Notes: generated from the letters alone by a model not told the origin. A stretch of DNA of 64,000 nt from Costus lasius (GCA_027563935.2 CM050448.1:63973843-64037842); one strand, 5' to 3'. Positions 46,201 to 56,116 are shown, counted from the first letter of the stretch. Translations and numbers: made by a program.

Positions 46201-47184
46201 TCCTACAGCAACAGCAGCAACCCGTGCCCCGTTTCCAACTCGTAGGTCTACCTCATGCTGTCCCACCTGCCTTCTTCTCTTGAGTTCCTGCACATTTGAA
46301 CAAATGTGAACTCCACATGCAGTGTCTAACACCCATGATATAGAAGAAGATGAAACCATGACTTCCGTCACGTATATACCTGAGCCAGAAGCAATGCTTC
46401 CCCTCTTATCTCCTTGGAGCGCTTTACAGTCCTTTTTCCAGTGACCCAGCTGGCCACAGTGGAAACACCTGTTGTCCTTCGACCGCTTCACCTTCTGTTT
46501 CAGGGCCTTACTGTAATTCTTGACAGGGGCCTTGCCCTTCTTCCCCTTCTTCTTGTTCCTAGAAGGAACCATCAAGACAGAGGTTGAAGGCTTACCCTTC
46601 AGAGTTTCCTCAGTTGTCAAGAGCATATTCAGCAGCTCTGCCGGCGTACAATCGATCTTGTTCATATTAAAGTTAATAATGAACGCATCGAAAGAAGGCG
46701 GGAGAGACTGCAGAATAATATCCACAGCAAGCTCCTGGTTGATGGTATGCCCCAGTTTCTCCAGAGCCTCCTTGTGCCCAATCATCTTGAGCACGTGAGC
46801 TCCCACTGGGCTCCCCTCAGCCAGTTTGCTCTGAAAGAAGAGCTTCGTCAGATTATAGCGTTCAGTCCTCGCCTGTGCAGCATACAGCATTTTGAGGTTT
46901 GCTATAATCTCTATAGCTGACATATCCTCATGCTGACGCTGCAGCGGTGGCGTCATAGACGCTAGCATCAGGCAAGCGACATCAATGCTATCATTGACGT
47001 GCCTTTCGTAGGCATCCCGAACCGCCCTTGCGGCGTTCGGAGCGGGCTGCGGCGGTATCGCCGTCTCGAGGACATACAGTTTCCTCTCTGCCTTAAGAAC
47101 AATCTTAAGGTGTCCGAACCAGTCAGAGAAGTTCGGCCCAGCAAACTTCTCCCTTTCCAGTAGGGATCGCACATTGAAGCTCAT
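43300..47184 (-). CDS. gag-pol: Element G gag-pol polyprotein, intact (1,294 aa)
   Basis: Order: gag capsid-like region (1-200), basic linker, CCHC knuckle (C240, C243, H248, C253), aspartic protease (D287-T-A-C), GAG-pre-integrase zinc region (about 420-455), integrase core with D482, D545 and E581, RT (D883 in QMDVKTAFLNG; Y968-V-D-D), RNase H (D1141, E1184, D1220). Length is normal for plant copia. No stop or frameshift. The ATG at 47184 is usable, but the predicted natural start is the LTR exon at 49192-49200 spliced to 47205, adding ten residues (M-A-L-I-P-A-A-T-N-T). It could supply proteins to the broken sister copies if transcribed. Confidence 0.95.
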   Translation of the reverse strand: MSFNVRSLLEREKFAGPNFSDWFGHLKIVLKAERKLYVLETAIPPQPAPNAARAVRDAYERHVNDSIDVACLMLASMTPPLQRQHEDMSAIEIIANLKMLYAAQARTERYNLTKLFFQSKLAEGSPVGAHVLKMIGHKEALEKLGHTINQELAVDIILQSLPPSFDAFIINFNMNKIDCTPAELLNMLLTTEETLKGKPSTSVLMVPSRNKKKGKKGKAPVKNYSKALKQKVKRSKDNRCFHCGQLGHWKKDCKALQGDKRGSIASGSGIYVTEVMVSSSSISWVLDTACGVHICSNVQELKRRRQVGQHEVDLRVGNGARVAAVAVGDYFITLPSGIVLELNNCYFVPSITKNIISIPALVRKGFAFECKISKCVLTYDNIVYATGSINNGLYMLDMENSIQNIDNKKAKYADDSTLLWHSRLGHINEKRIKRLHEHGLLGSFSYEEIETCKACLMGKMTKSPFPHKGQRTSGLLDLIHSDVCGPFSKQARGGYQYFITFTDDFSRYGYVYLMRHKSESFDKFKEFKNEVQNQLGRNIKALRSDRGGEYLSHAFTDYLKECGIISQLTPPGTPQWNGVSERRNRTLLDMVRSMMSQATLPYSFWGFALETAAKVLNRVPSKAVLKTPYELWYGKQPSLTFIKIWGCEAYVKKLASGKLESRSDKCIFVGYPKETKGYYFYDPKENKVFVARTAIFLEKEFLLQEASGREIKLDENPEEGQSSQAQLDVPEPVDQVIEQPEAQISREPRRSGRIRRQPERYDGVYIIDNDEPLTYADAVSGPESARWLEAMRAEMDSMSDNQVWDLVDPPSGVIPIGCKWIFKKKIDMDGNVVTYKGRLVAKGFKQIYGIDYDETFSPVAMFKSIRILFAIAAYYDYEIWQMDVKTAFLNGNLDEDVYMTQPEGFTNPSDRHKICKLKKSIYGLKQASRSWNIRFDESISEFGFIKNEDDPCVYKRFSGSVITFLILYVDDILIIGNDIPELHAVKAWLGKCFQMKDLGEAAYVLGVKIYRDRSKRLLGLCQSTYIDKVLERFHLENSKRGYLPVRHGLNLSKSQCPQTQTEKDEMDNTPYASAIGSIMYAMLCTRPDVAYGLSVTSRFQSNPGLAHWIAVKNILKYLRRTKDMFLIYGGQEELSIEGYTDASFQSDQDDFRSQSGYVFSLNGGAVVWKSFKQSTVADSTTEAEYVAASEASKEAVWIRKFVRELGVVPSSADPLVIFCDNTGAIAQAKEPRSHQKSKHIQRRFHLIREIIDRGEIKICKVHTDDNLADPLTKPLAQQKHEKHCNNMGLRFLNH

Positions 47185-48794
47185 GGTGTTCGTTGCTGCA
47201 GGAATCTACAACAAGCAAGAACAGCAAGGTTAGTATCAATGTTTCAGAATCAATCCAGGACTTAAGAAAGATTCTTTTCTCACTATTTTGTCTGACTGAA
47301 AAATCCAGTAAACAGTCCGAAAGAGTAACACTCTTTTAGTGAGATGGGATCCAGATTTCATACTTGGTCTCCGCGTCCCGCTCAGGCGAGATAAGATGCA
47401 CAGAGATGACAAGTACTAATTTCTGGTAGGCTGTGCCAGCCAATCGCCAACCCGTGCGATTCCCCTTCATCTTGGCAATCCAGCAGACTGTGCCAACTGA
47501 GTTGGTACAACACAGTCTCTGATCCCAGAGATGGCTGCCTCCATGTGCTACCATATGCGCCACATATGTAGCCAACATGGTCAAGCTGACCTGACCTACT
47601 CCCTGGACCACCACGTGCTATGCTGAGCAACGAGAGGGGATAAATCCCAACTCTGTAACACGCAGGTGAAATCCAGCACCGTCTGAAGATAGGTGGACGT
47701 GCCCACTGAGTGGGTTCAACACGGCTCCAACGATAATCAGAAAGGTGAGGTTTCGCGTCAGAAGGCTTACGAGCTTGATATGTTAGCGTTGGATTTTATC
47801 GGTCTTTTATCTTCTTAACTATCATACAAGTCCTATGGTGATAGCAGAAGATAAACTTAAACATGCAATTCTAATTATAAGCAATAAGAAGAAAGCATGA
47901 TCTTATGTGGTAAAAGCCCATGAACCCTAGTAAGACCTTAATTTACTTAAGTCTTCACTTGAGCTCCTTGCATCTCATCTGGTCCAACCCAGTGCCCTAG
48001 CGCCAAGAGCACCTCAGGTGCACCACCAGATGAATGCCCCTCTTGGATGTGTGCACTTGTCTAATCAAAGTACATTTGATCTATCTAGACAAGGTTGACT
48101 CGCAGGTCAACTACATATTATAAATTAAGTACAATGTGATTCGCAGATCACAAATTAATTTACAACTTATCCAGGCACGCAGGCCCCAGCACAGCACACA
48201 ATAGGGCAACCCACATAAGACTAAATAAACAAGCATATGATTCAATCAACATGTGATCCATTCAAGAAATTAAATTTTGGAAAAACCCATGGCATCAATT
48301 TAATTTCCTTATGAGCCCTACAACCTTACAATGGTCCATTGATGGGGATCCACTCATCCATCTAGCTAGATCCTTTGCCCTTGCATGCACCGAGTCCTAA
48401 CTGACCCGAGTTGACCTAATGGTCAACCATGCATGCCCCAAGGGCTGAACCACCCCATGAGTTTTGGCAAGCGGGTGTGACCCCGGGCCTAACTCAAGTG
48501 TGTTCAGTAGTTGTCTCAACCAGACCTCGCTACACGCCCTAGATGCAGTCAACCTATAGCCACCTTGTGCTTGCGCATAGGTGCTATTGGGTCAACCCAT
48601 CTGAGCTGTCAGATGGTCTGATCAGACTTGGATCCAACCTAGTGGTGACTTCAACCTCATCAACCCATCTAAGGGTTTAATGTAGTGGCTCCTTAGATCT
48701 AATGAAGCGCGCAAGAGGTAAGTTTTAGAAAACTTTTATAACATGCGCAATGTTACAAACAAACAACATGCTTGATAACCCTTAGATCTAAGGG

Positions 48795-48962
48795 GGTCCC
48801 CTTCAAGGGGGAGCGCATACTTTAGGAGGTCCCCTTCAAGGGGGAGCGCATACTTCAGGAACATATGATACAAGCGCAACATCATGAACATATAAGCGCA
48901 ACATCATGAACATATGATACAAGCGCAACATCATGAACATATAAGCGCAACATCATGAAAAC
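48795..48962 (-). repeat. Short tandem repeats in the G leader
   Basis: Two copies of a 33-bp unit (GGTCCCCTTCAAGGGGGAGC...), itself palindromic (CCCCTT/AAGGGG), followed by two copies of a 49-bp unit with four AAGCGCAACATCATGAA cores. Not seen in the other leaders. Confidence 0.85.
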
Positions 48963-49050
48963 AAAGCATGCCTCAAGGAAACAGTAAGCGCAACATCATG
49001 TATGGATCACCAATACTTAAAGCAATCATATCGATCATATCATGAGCCTA

Positions 49051-49062
49051 GCTTTGATACCA
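49051..49062 (-). other. Primer-binding site of element G, one-base variant
   Basis: Minus strand TGGTATCAAAGC; the ninth base is A where the other copies have G. Two bases from the LTR edge. Confidence 0.85.
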
Positions 49063-49064
49063 AT

Positions 49065-50755
49065 TGAAGGAACCCCTAACTAAGGGGGAAGAAACCCTAA
49101 GCATGCTCATCTATCATGCATAGCGGAAAGAGGGCTTCAAGTCAAGATCGGATATGAAACAATATGATCAACTTGAAACTAGAAATCATACCAATGCCAT
49201 GGACTTGGATCTCGGCTTGGAAGAAGAGATCAAGATAGGTCTCCTCCAAAGTGTGCCACACACAAGATGAAGTTGGCTCACTCCTTGGGGTCGCTTGTGC
49301 TAGCAAGTCACTCAAGGAATCTTCACTTGTCGAATGGAAGGGATGATGAACTTCCTTGTTGCCGAGAGTTCCTCTTTGCCCAAGCTCTCCTTCTCGTCGT
49401 CAAACACACCTCAACCAATGTCCAAGGCGTTGATGAGAAGAGTTCCAACGCATAAGCGTTTTTGGCGTTAAGTGAAACCGGCCCCCTTTGATGACTTTCC
49501 ATAAATGGAAGCTCATCAAAGCATGCGCTCAAGCCATAACCCAAACGCATTTGAGCATTGAACCATGCGTTCACAATTGTGAACCGGTTCAAGCTAAACC
49601 GTTCGATTCAACTTTGGTTCATGAACCAAACCGAAATGGCTCAAGCCATGTGGTCTAGACCATATTGAACCCCAAGGCTCATGATCTAACCATTCATCAC
49701 CTGATGCCCCTGATCTTTCCGATCTAGCATCATCTCTCTTGATCGAAGCTTACCGATCTCAAGCCTTAATCAATCAAACATGATCAGACCAGATCTCACT
49801 TACAATCAGAGATAAAATCCCTTTAATCTGAACTCAAAGAATCCAGTCCATTCGATCTGACTCAAGTAAGCCATATCATCAAATTGTGCGACCCTGAGGG
49901 TTTCCTCTAAATGTCGGTAACGATAACTTACGTTATCACGATCAGTGAGGGGTATCTAGCAACACATCACTGTCTCCCGATATAAAGGAAAGAGTCTTCC
50001 AAGACTACTCCCAAACCATTGCACAAGTGTGACTCCATTCACAAGGCATACATGTGTCCTTTGCCACTGGATGTTCTTATTGGACAAGCGGGTCAAGCTT
50101 GTAACTCCAATACGATGAGCATGATTAGATCAGATGCACATTGTCATCTGGGCATGGCCATACACTATCTCAATCATCTCATATAGGGGGCCCATTAGAA
50201 CATCACACTCCTTAAACAAGGAGACGGCAATCCTATGTCTATCACTAGTGCTCTAACCTGATTCAAGCTCACCATCCAAGATAGTCTATAATCATTATGT
50301 TTCAAATGATATTGAACTACCTCAAAACAATGACAATCATCATTTAGAAACACAAGTGATCTCAAGTCAAAGGACATGTGCCACTTAGTGCTCACAAGGA
50401 TCATTCACATTGTGACAAGCAATGGAATATCCGAGTAGGGTCTGTCCAGTACATCCAATGTACCCATGAGTCTACATCTTATTCCATGCTCGAAGCATCC
50501 TATAAGATTAGCACTCATATTAGTCTCAATCATATCAAGGCTGTCTCATGTTCACCAAGATATCTCGACTAAGGACATATAGCCTGTCAGCCTAGCTGAA
50601 CAGCTTTGAGACATTATTCAGAAGTACACTTATTACAGCAGACAAGGTAACAACCTGAATAATAACCATGCCTTTTATAAACACAAGAGTTTATTACATG
50701 ATACTTATACAATCCCAAAGGCCTCAAACATTAGCCTTAAGGGCATACCCCAACA
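49065..50755 (-). repeat. 5' LTR of element G
   Basis: 1,691 bp, TGTTGGGGTATG...GGGGTTCCTTCA in element sense. TATA-like TTTATATC at 49979-49987, hairpin at 49922-49937, start-codon exon 49192-49200 (ATG-GCA-TTG then GTATGA). Confidence 0.95.
49192..49200 (-). other. gag: Predicted first coding exon (M-A-L) in the G LTR
   Basis: ATG-GCA-TTG followed by GTATGA; spliced to 47205 it reads in frame into the intact polyprotein. Confidence 0.6.
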
Positions 50756-50760
50756 AATAC
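50756..50760 (+). repeat. Target-site duplication of element G, right copy (AATAC)
   Basis: Matches 42245-42249; joining at it restores the H LTR. Confidence 0.93.
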
Positions 50761-51335
50761 GAACAACTCATCTTGCTCTACTAGGTGGATGAGTTGATCG
50801 AACTGAAGCCACAATGGATCAACCTGAAAACAATAACAACTTTTCATATCTGAATTACTCCTGCACTTGTTTAAGAAAACTAAGCTGACTAGCCTTTCTT
50901 ATGTAGGTACCTTAAGCAATCGGTGAAACGAAGATCTCAAACTTTGGTCAAATAATGAAGCACACATCTTGCTCTTTCATTTGGACTAGTTGATACAAGC
51001 GTAGCTCCAACGGTTCAATCTAGCAGGCATTGCAAAATTTGCAATTTGAAACATTTTTGTGCTATGTTAATTTACCGGTCTGAATAGCTATATTGCTGCA
51101 ATTATTGTAAATGCCTGACAGCTCTTCACACTATTATTCTTACATGATTCAAAAGAACTAATCTTGTTCTACATCTTGGTTTAATTGGTTCTTATTTTGG
51201 ATTTATGGATTTTCCTACAAGGCATAGCAACTTATCGTAATTGATTAATTTTCTTGCCTGGATTTCTGGCTGTTATAAATATTGATCTTTATATGATTTT
51301 CTAGTTTGCACAACACGTGTCTCCACCCCACATCA
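50761..51335 (+). other. Distal part of the H LTR
   Basis: Contains CTGACTAGCCTTTCTTATGTAG (a second acceptor-like site) and a module at about 50900-50990 that resembles 42194-42249. Ends ACCCCACATCA. No ORF; an open frame (51245-51811 minus) that crosses the boundary at 51335 is a chance extension of J. Confidence 0.55.
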
Positions 51336-52048
51336 ATACCTGCATCAAGTAATTTCAGAACCTCCTTCTTCACAACTTCTTTCATAGAGGGGTTAAGCCT
51401 TCTTTGAAAATCTGCATGCGGTTTGTGTTCCTCCTCCGTAAGTATCCTATGCATATAAAAAGAGGGGTTAATTCCTTTCAAATCATCAATAGAATACCCA
51501 ATTACCTTCGTATGAATTCTCAATTCCCTTAGAAGCAACTCTGTCTCCCTTGCATTAAGCTGTGCATCAACAATAGCAGGGTAAGTAGAATTGAACCCAA
51601 GAAATTCATAACGAAGATTATTTGGTAGAGATTTTAGTTCAACTTTTGGAAATTTCTCCTCCTGATTTTGTTGATTATCATGCGAAATACAGTCCAATAA
51701 ACCATGAGTTTCAGATTCAGAAGGTTCATCAAACAAAGTATGAAGATCATAAATAATATCATCTACAGCATGAATATTATAACAAGATCCAACATATGAT
51801 GGTTTTTTCATAGACTCAGCTAAATCAAATTCAATTATGTTTTCACCAATATTAAGAGTGAGTTTATCATTCTTTACATCAATGATTGCCCCTACTATAG
51901 CTTAGAACGGTCTACCAAGAATGATGGGAATTTTAGCATCCTCCTCCATCTCTAAAACTACAATGTCTGCTGGAACAAAATACTTACCAACCTGAATGGG
52001 AACATCCTCAAGAATTCCTATGAGATACTTAACCGAATGGTCAGCGAG
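51336..52048 (-). pseudogene. pol: Element J protease-RT linker and N-terminus of RT, cut by H
   Basis: Athila-type Ty3/gypsy pol. In order: GILEDVP-type end of protease, a linker, then the start of RT (SLPNNLRYEFLGF, YSIDDLKGI, MHRILTEEEHKPHADFQRRLNP, KKEVLKLLDAGI). RT breaks after LLDAGI at the H insertion (candidate duplication GGTAT), so all RT catalytic residues are missing here. In-frame stops occur at about 51902-51904 and 52049. Confidence 0.88.
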
Positions 52049-52440
52049 CTACAAAGAAATAGAAGTTGGCTTTGGCTGTCCCATGGCAAGTTTCTTGCAA
52101 ATAGATAAAGGCATTAGGTTGACACTTGCCCCAAGATCACATAAGGCTCGATCAAAAGCCATACCTCCAATCAAGCAAGGTATAGAGAAGCTACCTGGAT
52201 CCATTAATTTCGATGGCAACTTATTTTGAATAATGACACTACACTCCTCAGTCAATGCCACAGTGCCGTAGTCCTTTATTTTTCTTTTATTAGATAGAAT
52301 TTCTTTCAAAAATTTAGCATAAGTGGGCATTTGAGACAATGCACCAGTAAATGGAATATTAATGTAAAGCTTTTTCAAAACATCTAAAAACTTCCCAAAC
52401 TGCTTATCTAACTTAGCTTGAACAAGTCTCTAGGGGAAGG
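52049..52440 (-). pseudogene. pro: Element J aspartic protease
   Basis: Reads KKLYINIPFTGALSQMPTYAKFLKEIL, then IIQNKLPSKLMDPGSFSIPC and the protease core ALCDLGASVNLMPLSI (D-L-G in place of D-S/T-G, usual in Athila). Upstream a TAG near 52431 replaces a Gln codon inferred from K. Same arrangement as in K (57900-58270). Confidence 0.85.
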
Positions 52441-53252
52441 GTATAGGAGGCCTATATGGAGTAGGTGAGCTAGGTCTGGGAATATCAGGCTGACATGGCT
52501 CATCACCACTCTGTGAAAGCTCAACACACTGATGAGGTGGTGAACTAGGGTGGAGCTATGCTTGTGCAGGTGGTGTCTCTAAGGCTGGCTCACTACTTGG
52601 TTCAATGTCAGGCTCTTCCTCATCATCATTCTCAGGTCTACCCCTTGGTTCATCTAACTATTTTCCACTCCTTGTAGTTGTAGCATTACAATGTTCCCTA
52701 GGGTTCAGTTCAGGTATACCAGGAAATTTCCCTAGGGCTCCATAAGATGTACTAGCTTGTTGTGCTATTTGGTTCCCTAGAATTTTATTGTGTGTAGTTA
52801 AAGATCCTACCCGAGAAGTAAGTTGATTAATAGTATCCTTCTGCTGCATAATCTCATCCCTTTGCTGCGTAATCTCATCTCTTTGTTGTTTAATCTCTCC
52901 TTTAAGATCGCCAAAATCCCTACTGAGTTTTTCAAGTACATATTCTAGACTAGAGTTCTGGGGCTAATTTTGCCTCTGTTGATACCCTTTGTTCTCTCCC
53001 TGTCCCCCTTGCATTATTGTTATTTTTCCAAGACAAATTTGGATGATTCCTCCATCCAAGGTTGTATGTAGTAGAGTAAGGGTCATTATTTCTACCTTGA
53101 TTGTAAGCCCCCTACAGCATTCACTTGTTCTACACCCTATTCAGCAATGACTCTACACTCTTCTGAATAATGCCCTTGATTTCCACATATATCACAAGTA
53201 ACAGATGAGGAAGCCATAGTAGTTTGCATATGATAAGAATCAAATTTACTAA
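52441..53252 (-). pseudogene. Element J gag-protease linker (Pro/Gln-rich), decayed
   Basis: Fragments such as 52658-52849 (VGSLTTHNKILGNQIAQQASTSYGALGKFPGIPELNPREHCNA) match the K segment at 57600-57760. Poorly preserved, with several stops and frameshifts. Confidence 0.75.
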
Positions 53253-53975
53253 CTAATCTACCTTCTCTGCTAAAGAACGCCAAGCATCACTTTCATTCTT
53301 TCCATGTGGTGTACAATATAGCACTCCTCTTTCAGTGGTCCACTGGTTGTGGTTTGGAGACATCTCCTCAATCAAAGTGAAAGCATCATCAATGCTCTTA
53401 TTCATAAGAGCTCCACCTGCAGTAGCATCAACAATGAGGTGAGTACTATAAAGTAAATTATTATAGAAAGTATGAATCAAAATCCATTTTTCCAAGCCAC
53501 GGTGAGCGCAGTTCCGTTGTAATCCATTAAAACGCTCCCATGCCTCACTCAATGACTCGCCATCCCTTTGTGCAAAACTGGTGATCTGATTTCTCAACTA
53601 GATCGTTTTACTTGGTGGGAAGTACTTCATTAAGAAAGCATTTGAAACTTGATCCCATGTGGTGAATGTTCCAGTCGGCTGAGACTATAGCCAGGCACAT
53701 GCTCTGTCCCTGAGAGAGAAAGGAAATAATCTCAGTTTCAAAGCATCACTAGATACACCACTAATCTTAATGGTGTCACAATATTCAAGAAAAAGAGAGA
53801 GATGCTGATTAGGATCCTCAAGTGGTGATCCTCTAAACTGATTCTGCTATATCATAGAAAGCAAGGCCAGCTTAATTTCAAAGTTGTTAGCCTCTATCGC
53901 TGGCCTAGCTATGCTAGAGTGTATCCCTTGTGGATTTGGGGCTGCATAATCCCTAAGTCATCTTCTTTCTGCCAT
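53253..53975 (-). pseudogene. gag: Element J gag
   Basis: Begins MAERR at 53975; then ARPAIEANNFEIK, HLSLFLEYCDTIKISGVS, LRLFPFSLRDRA and the second half NQITSFAQRDGESLSEAWERF, the retrotransposon gag family as in Athila. Stops at the places of Gln codons (about 53599 and 53850) and others break the frame. Forms the capsid when intact. Confidence 0.87.
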
Positions 53976-54259
53976 GATCAATTCTTCTTCCTTCCTTTCT
54001 TCAAACCTGAGTTTCCTAGGCAATCTCAAAGTTTTATTAATTTTAGGATCTAATGGAACTAGTGGTCCTAACCTAAGGGTCCTGCGCATAAACAAATAGA
54101 AAAATCAAATAAACTCATAATTTCAAAAAATAGCAGAAAACAGAATAATGTTCCAAATTCAAAAATCACAACTTATGAAAATTCAAAACTAGCAAAAACA
54201 AAAAACAAAACAAAAAACAAAGCTTAGTCTAGCAATACTATCAACTATTTTGATATTGA
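53976..54259 (-). other. Element J leader, A/T-rich
   Basis: Internal region between the gag start and the LTR, with a long A-rich run near 54180-54225. The primer site is decayed beyond recognition. No ORF. Confidence 0.6.
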
Positions 54260-54599
54260 CAAAACTGAGGTTTGCAAGGGCACAGATACTAGAAGTAATA
54301 AAAGATATTGAACCCATAGAGACCTACGTGTTAAATACCAAATAATTGTGTTCTCAATAGCTAAACAAACGGCGTATAATGAAATAAGTCGTAAGCGAAC
54401 GATCGGAAATTATCACAGATTATCAGAGATAGAAATTCAGGACTAGGGTTTCATCCTTCTTAGTTTCTATAACTAGACATAAATAAGTGTTTGTCAGTTA
54501 TTCTTGTTATGACAAAGATGAAATTTACTTATAAAGAAATTGCCTCCTCTTGGACGAACAATTTACACAAAACAACCTTCACTCTCATGACTTGCTATT
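54260..54599 (-). repeat. 5' LTR of element J, right part displaced by K
   Basis: Matches the L LTR (63775-64000), for example around CATAGAGACCTACGTGTTA and GGGTTTCATCC. Interrupted at 54600 by the LTR of K; its right part is not in the window. The left boundary is approximate. Confidence 0.7.
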
Positions 54600-54863
54600 T
54601 GATGCATCGCATTTTGGTAGTGTTTTTCCGTTGTATTTCATGTCAAATCTAGGCCTATTTTAACACTTTTATACTCATTATAGCCTTATTTCCTTCATAT
54701 CTTTGGAATCTTCACTTTTTGGCACTTTTATGGAATTTCAGATAAAAACACCATTTTTTGACATATTTTGAAGATTCTGAGGCCATGGGACGATTTCTTG
54801 TGTGAAAACAAAGCCGCCCGTCAAATTTGAGCTCATTCGGAGTTTGCCTGAGAATCATGGCCA

Positions 54864-55080
54864 GGTGAACCCCACGGGGTTCACCATCCCAGTCACCAGC
54901 TAGTGAAACTCACAGAGAGCATCACGGCCAGGTGAACCTAGCGGGGTTCACCAGAATTCCTTCAGGCCGAAAACAGTCCAGATGATATCACAGCCAGGTG
55001 AACCCGGCGGGGTTCACCGCGGTTCTTTCAGCCAAACTCATAGAATGAATCACGGCCAGGTGAACCCGGCGGGGTTCACC
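54864..55080 (+). repeat. Four spaced palindromes in the K 5' LTR
   Basis: 22-bp inverted repeats with arms GGTGAACCC and GGGTTCACC at 54864, 54931, 54997 and 55059, spacing 62-67 bp. Each is preceded by CACGGCCA or similar. The same four are in the 3' LTR (62674-62890), and related ones at 59164-59316. Confidence 0.9.
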
Positions 55081-55212
55081 CATGATTCTAATCCAGGCTC
55101 ATGCGCGAGACCGACCTTGACTCGGTTTTTCCAAGATTTATCACCCGTTTGGAGTCCGAATTTGGCTAGTGAGGTGTCTATGGAAAGCTCTTTCAGAGGC
55201 GAACGCATGGGA

Positions 55213-55219
55213 TATATAA
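55213..55219 (+). promoter_or_regulatory. TATA-like box of element K 5' LTR
   Basis: TATATAA; the 3' LTR has TATAAAAG at the matching place. About 150 bp after the last palindrome. Confidence 0.5.
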
Positions 55220-56098
55220 TCCCTAAATTTTTCTACCTAATTATCGAGTAATCATGCAAGGAATCAGCATGGGCGGAAGAACACGGCGACGAGGTGACTT
55301 TTGGAGATTGAGACACAAGATCATCACGATTTCTTTAGGATTCCTTCGGTTCATCATCTCCTTCCTCTTAGATTCATTTCCTTGTACTTTTCCTTTCATT
55401 AAAAAAGAGATTTTGAGCGTTTCAATGATGATTGTAGCGTAAACCCTATTTCGGGGCTTGGTTGAAGCCCTTTGATGATTCTAATCGCAAACTTTGTATC
55501 TATTTTCGTTATTTGGAATGAATTGAGAGCATATTTTACTTTGACGTATTTATTTCATGATTTTACCTTGGCTGAGTATTTTTACGTGTTAGCCGTTATG
55601 ATTCATATTGAGAGAAGGATCGTAAGGGTGGAATCTCTTAGTAAAACTTGCAAGACCTCGGCACGAGAGTGCTTGGTCTTCGCTCGAGGATCTCACAGTA
55701 TGCCATAGAACTCATTGGGTTCATCTTAGAACGATCCACCACGAGAGTAGGAGGTCGGTCTAAGATGAACACCAGGGTGTACACTCGAGAGAGAGCATCT
55801 TGTACCCTAGGGCTAGACTCCTTGTGCAAAACCAATAAACCAAATAATTAATATCTTTCTTGTGCGATTAAAGATTATCATTGTGGTGGAAACCGTAGCC
55901 GTGATATCTCTCTCATATTTGACCTCTACCGACGTAGTTGCAATTGCTTGTTTTCGATTTCTATCTTCAAAACCCAATTTCGATTCGCCTAGCTATTAGG
56001 ACTCGGATTTTTTGGTATTCAACCTTGTTCCCTGTGGGATTCGATATCTTTTATATTACTTCGACATAACTGTGCACTTGCGGAGTGTGTCAAGTTTT

Positions 56099-56116
56099 TG
56101 GCGCCGTTGCCGGGGA
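56099..56116 (+). other. Primer-binding site of element K (tRNA-Asp)
   Basis: TGGCGCCGTTGCCGGGGA, the standard Athila/Tat site, six bases after the LTR end. Confidence 0.92.

Larger units (their letters stand above)
47206..49191 (-). other. Element G predicted leader intron
   Basis: 1,986 bp between the donor after ATG-GCA-TTG (GTATGA, 49191) and TTGTTGTAG before 47205. Contains the sister hairpins (47490-47508, 47699-47717; the outer pair of the second is lost), tandem repeats (48795-48962) and the primer site. The T-arm-like palindrome present in A, B, D and E is missing. No real ORF. Confidence 0.65.
42250..50755 (-). mobile_element. Copia element G, intact ORF, 3' LTR partly deleted
   Basis: Minus-strand Ty1/copia element flanked by AATAC at 42245-42249 and 50756-50760. 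5' LTR complete (49065-50755, 1,691 bp); 3' LTR only 1,031 bp (42250-43280), because about 661 bp, the U3 end plus one internal base, are deleted. The remaining LTR parts differ at about one position. The gag-pol frame is open throughout, the only fully open one in the window. Confidence 0.95.
31783..51335 (+). repeat. 3' LTR of element H, split by insertions of E and G
   Basis: Begins TGATGGGGGTAGAGAC and, after removing E (32987-42129) and G (42250-50755), ends GTCTCCACCCCACATCA at 51335. The ends are imperfect inverted repeats of about 17 bases. The pieces 31783-32986, 42135-42249 and 50761-51335 give an LTR of about 1.9 kb. It has a TATA-like CTATATGTATGG near 32237 followed by a TGTAATCAGAGAGTGAA block usual around plant gypsy transcript ends, a diverged duplication of about 203 bp (32458 and 32661) and a second duplicated module (42194 and 50900). 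To the right, J resumes inside its RT gene. Confidence 0.65.
54600..56092 (+). repeat. 5' LTR of element K
   Basis: 1,493 bp, TGATGCATCGC...GAGTGTGTCA. Four palindromes at 54864-55080, TATA-like TATATAA at 55213-55219. The small ORFs inside are noise. Confidence 0.9.

Noticed and set aside
51245..51335. C-terminal extension of the J RT frame (DVGWRHVLCKLENHI...)
   Set aside because: This part is read from the H LTR after the insertion point and is not homologous to RT.
54864..55080. CRISPR-like array (22-bp repeats with about 44-bp spacers)
   Set aside because: The repeats are palindromes inside a plant LTR, the same four units with homologous spacers recur in the 3' LTR, and there are no cas genes.
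56099..56116. tRNA gene fragment
   Set aside because: It is the primer-binding site complement of tRNA-Asp, six bases after an LTR; no cloverleaf surrounds it.
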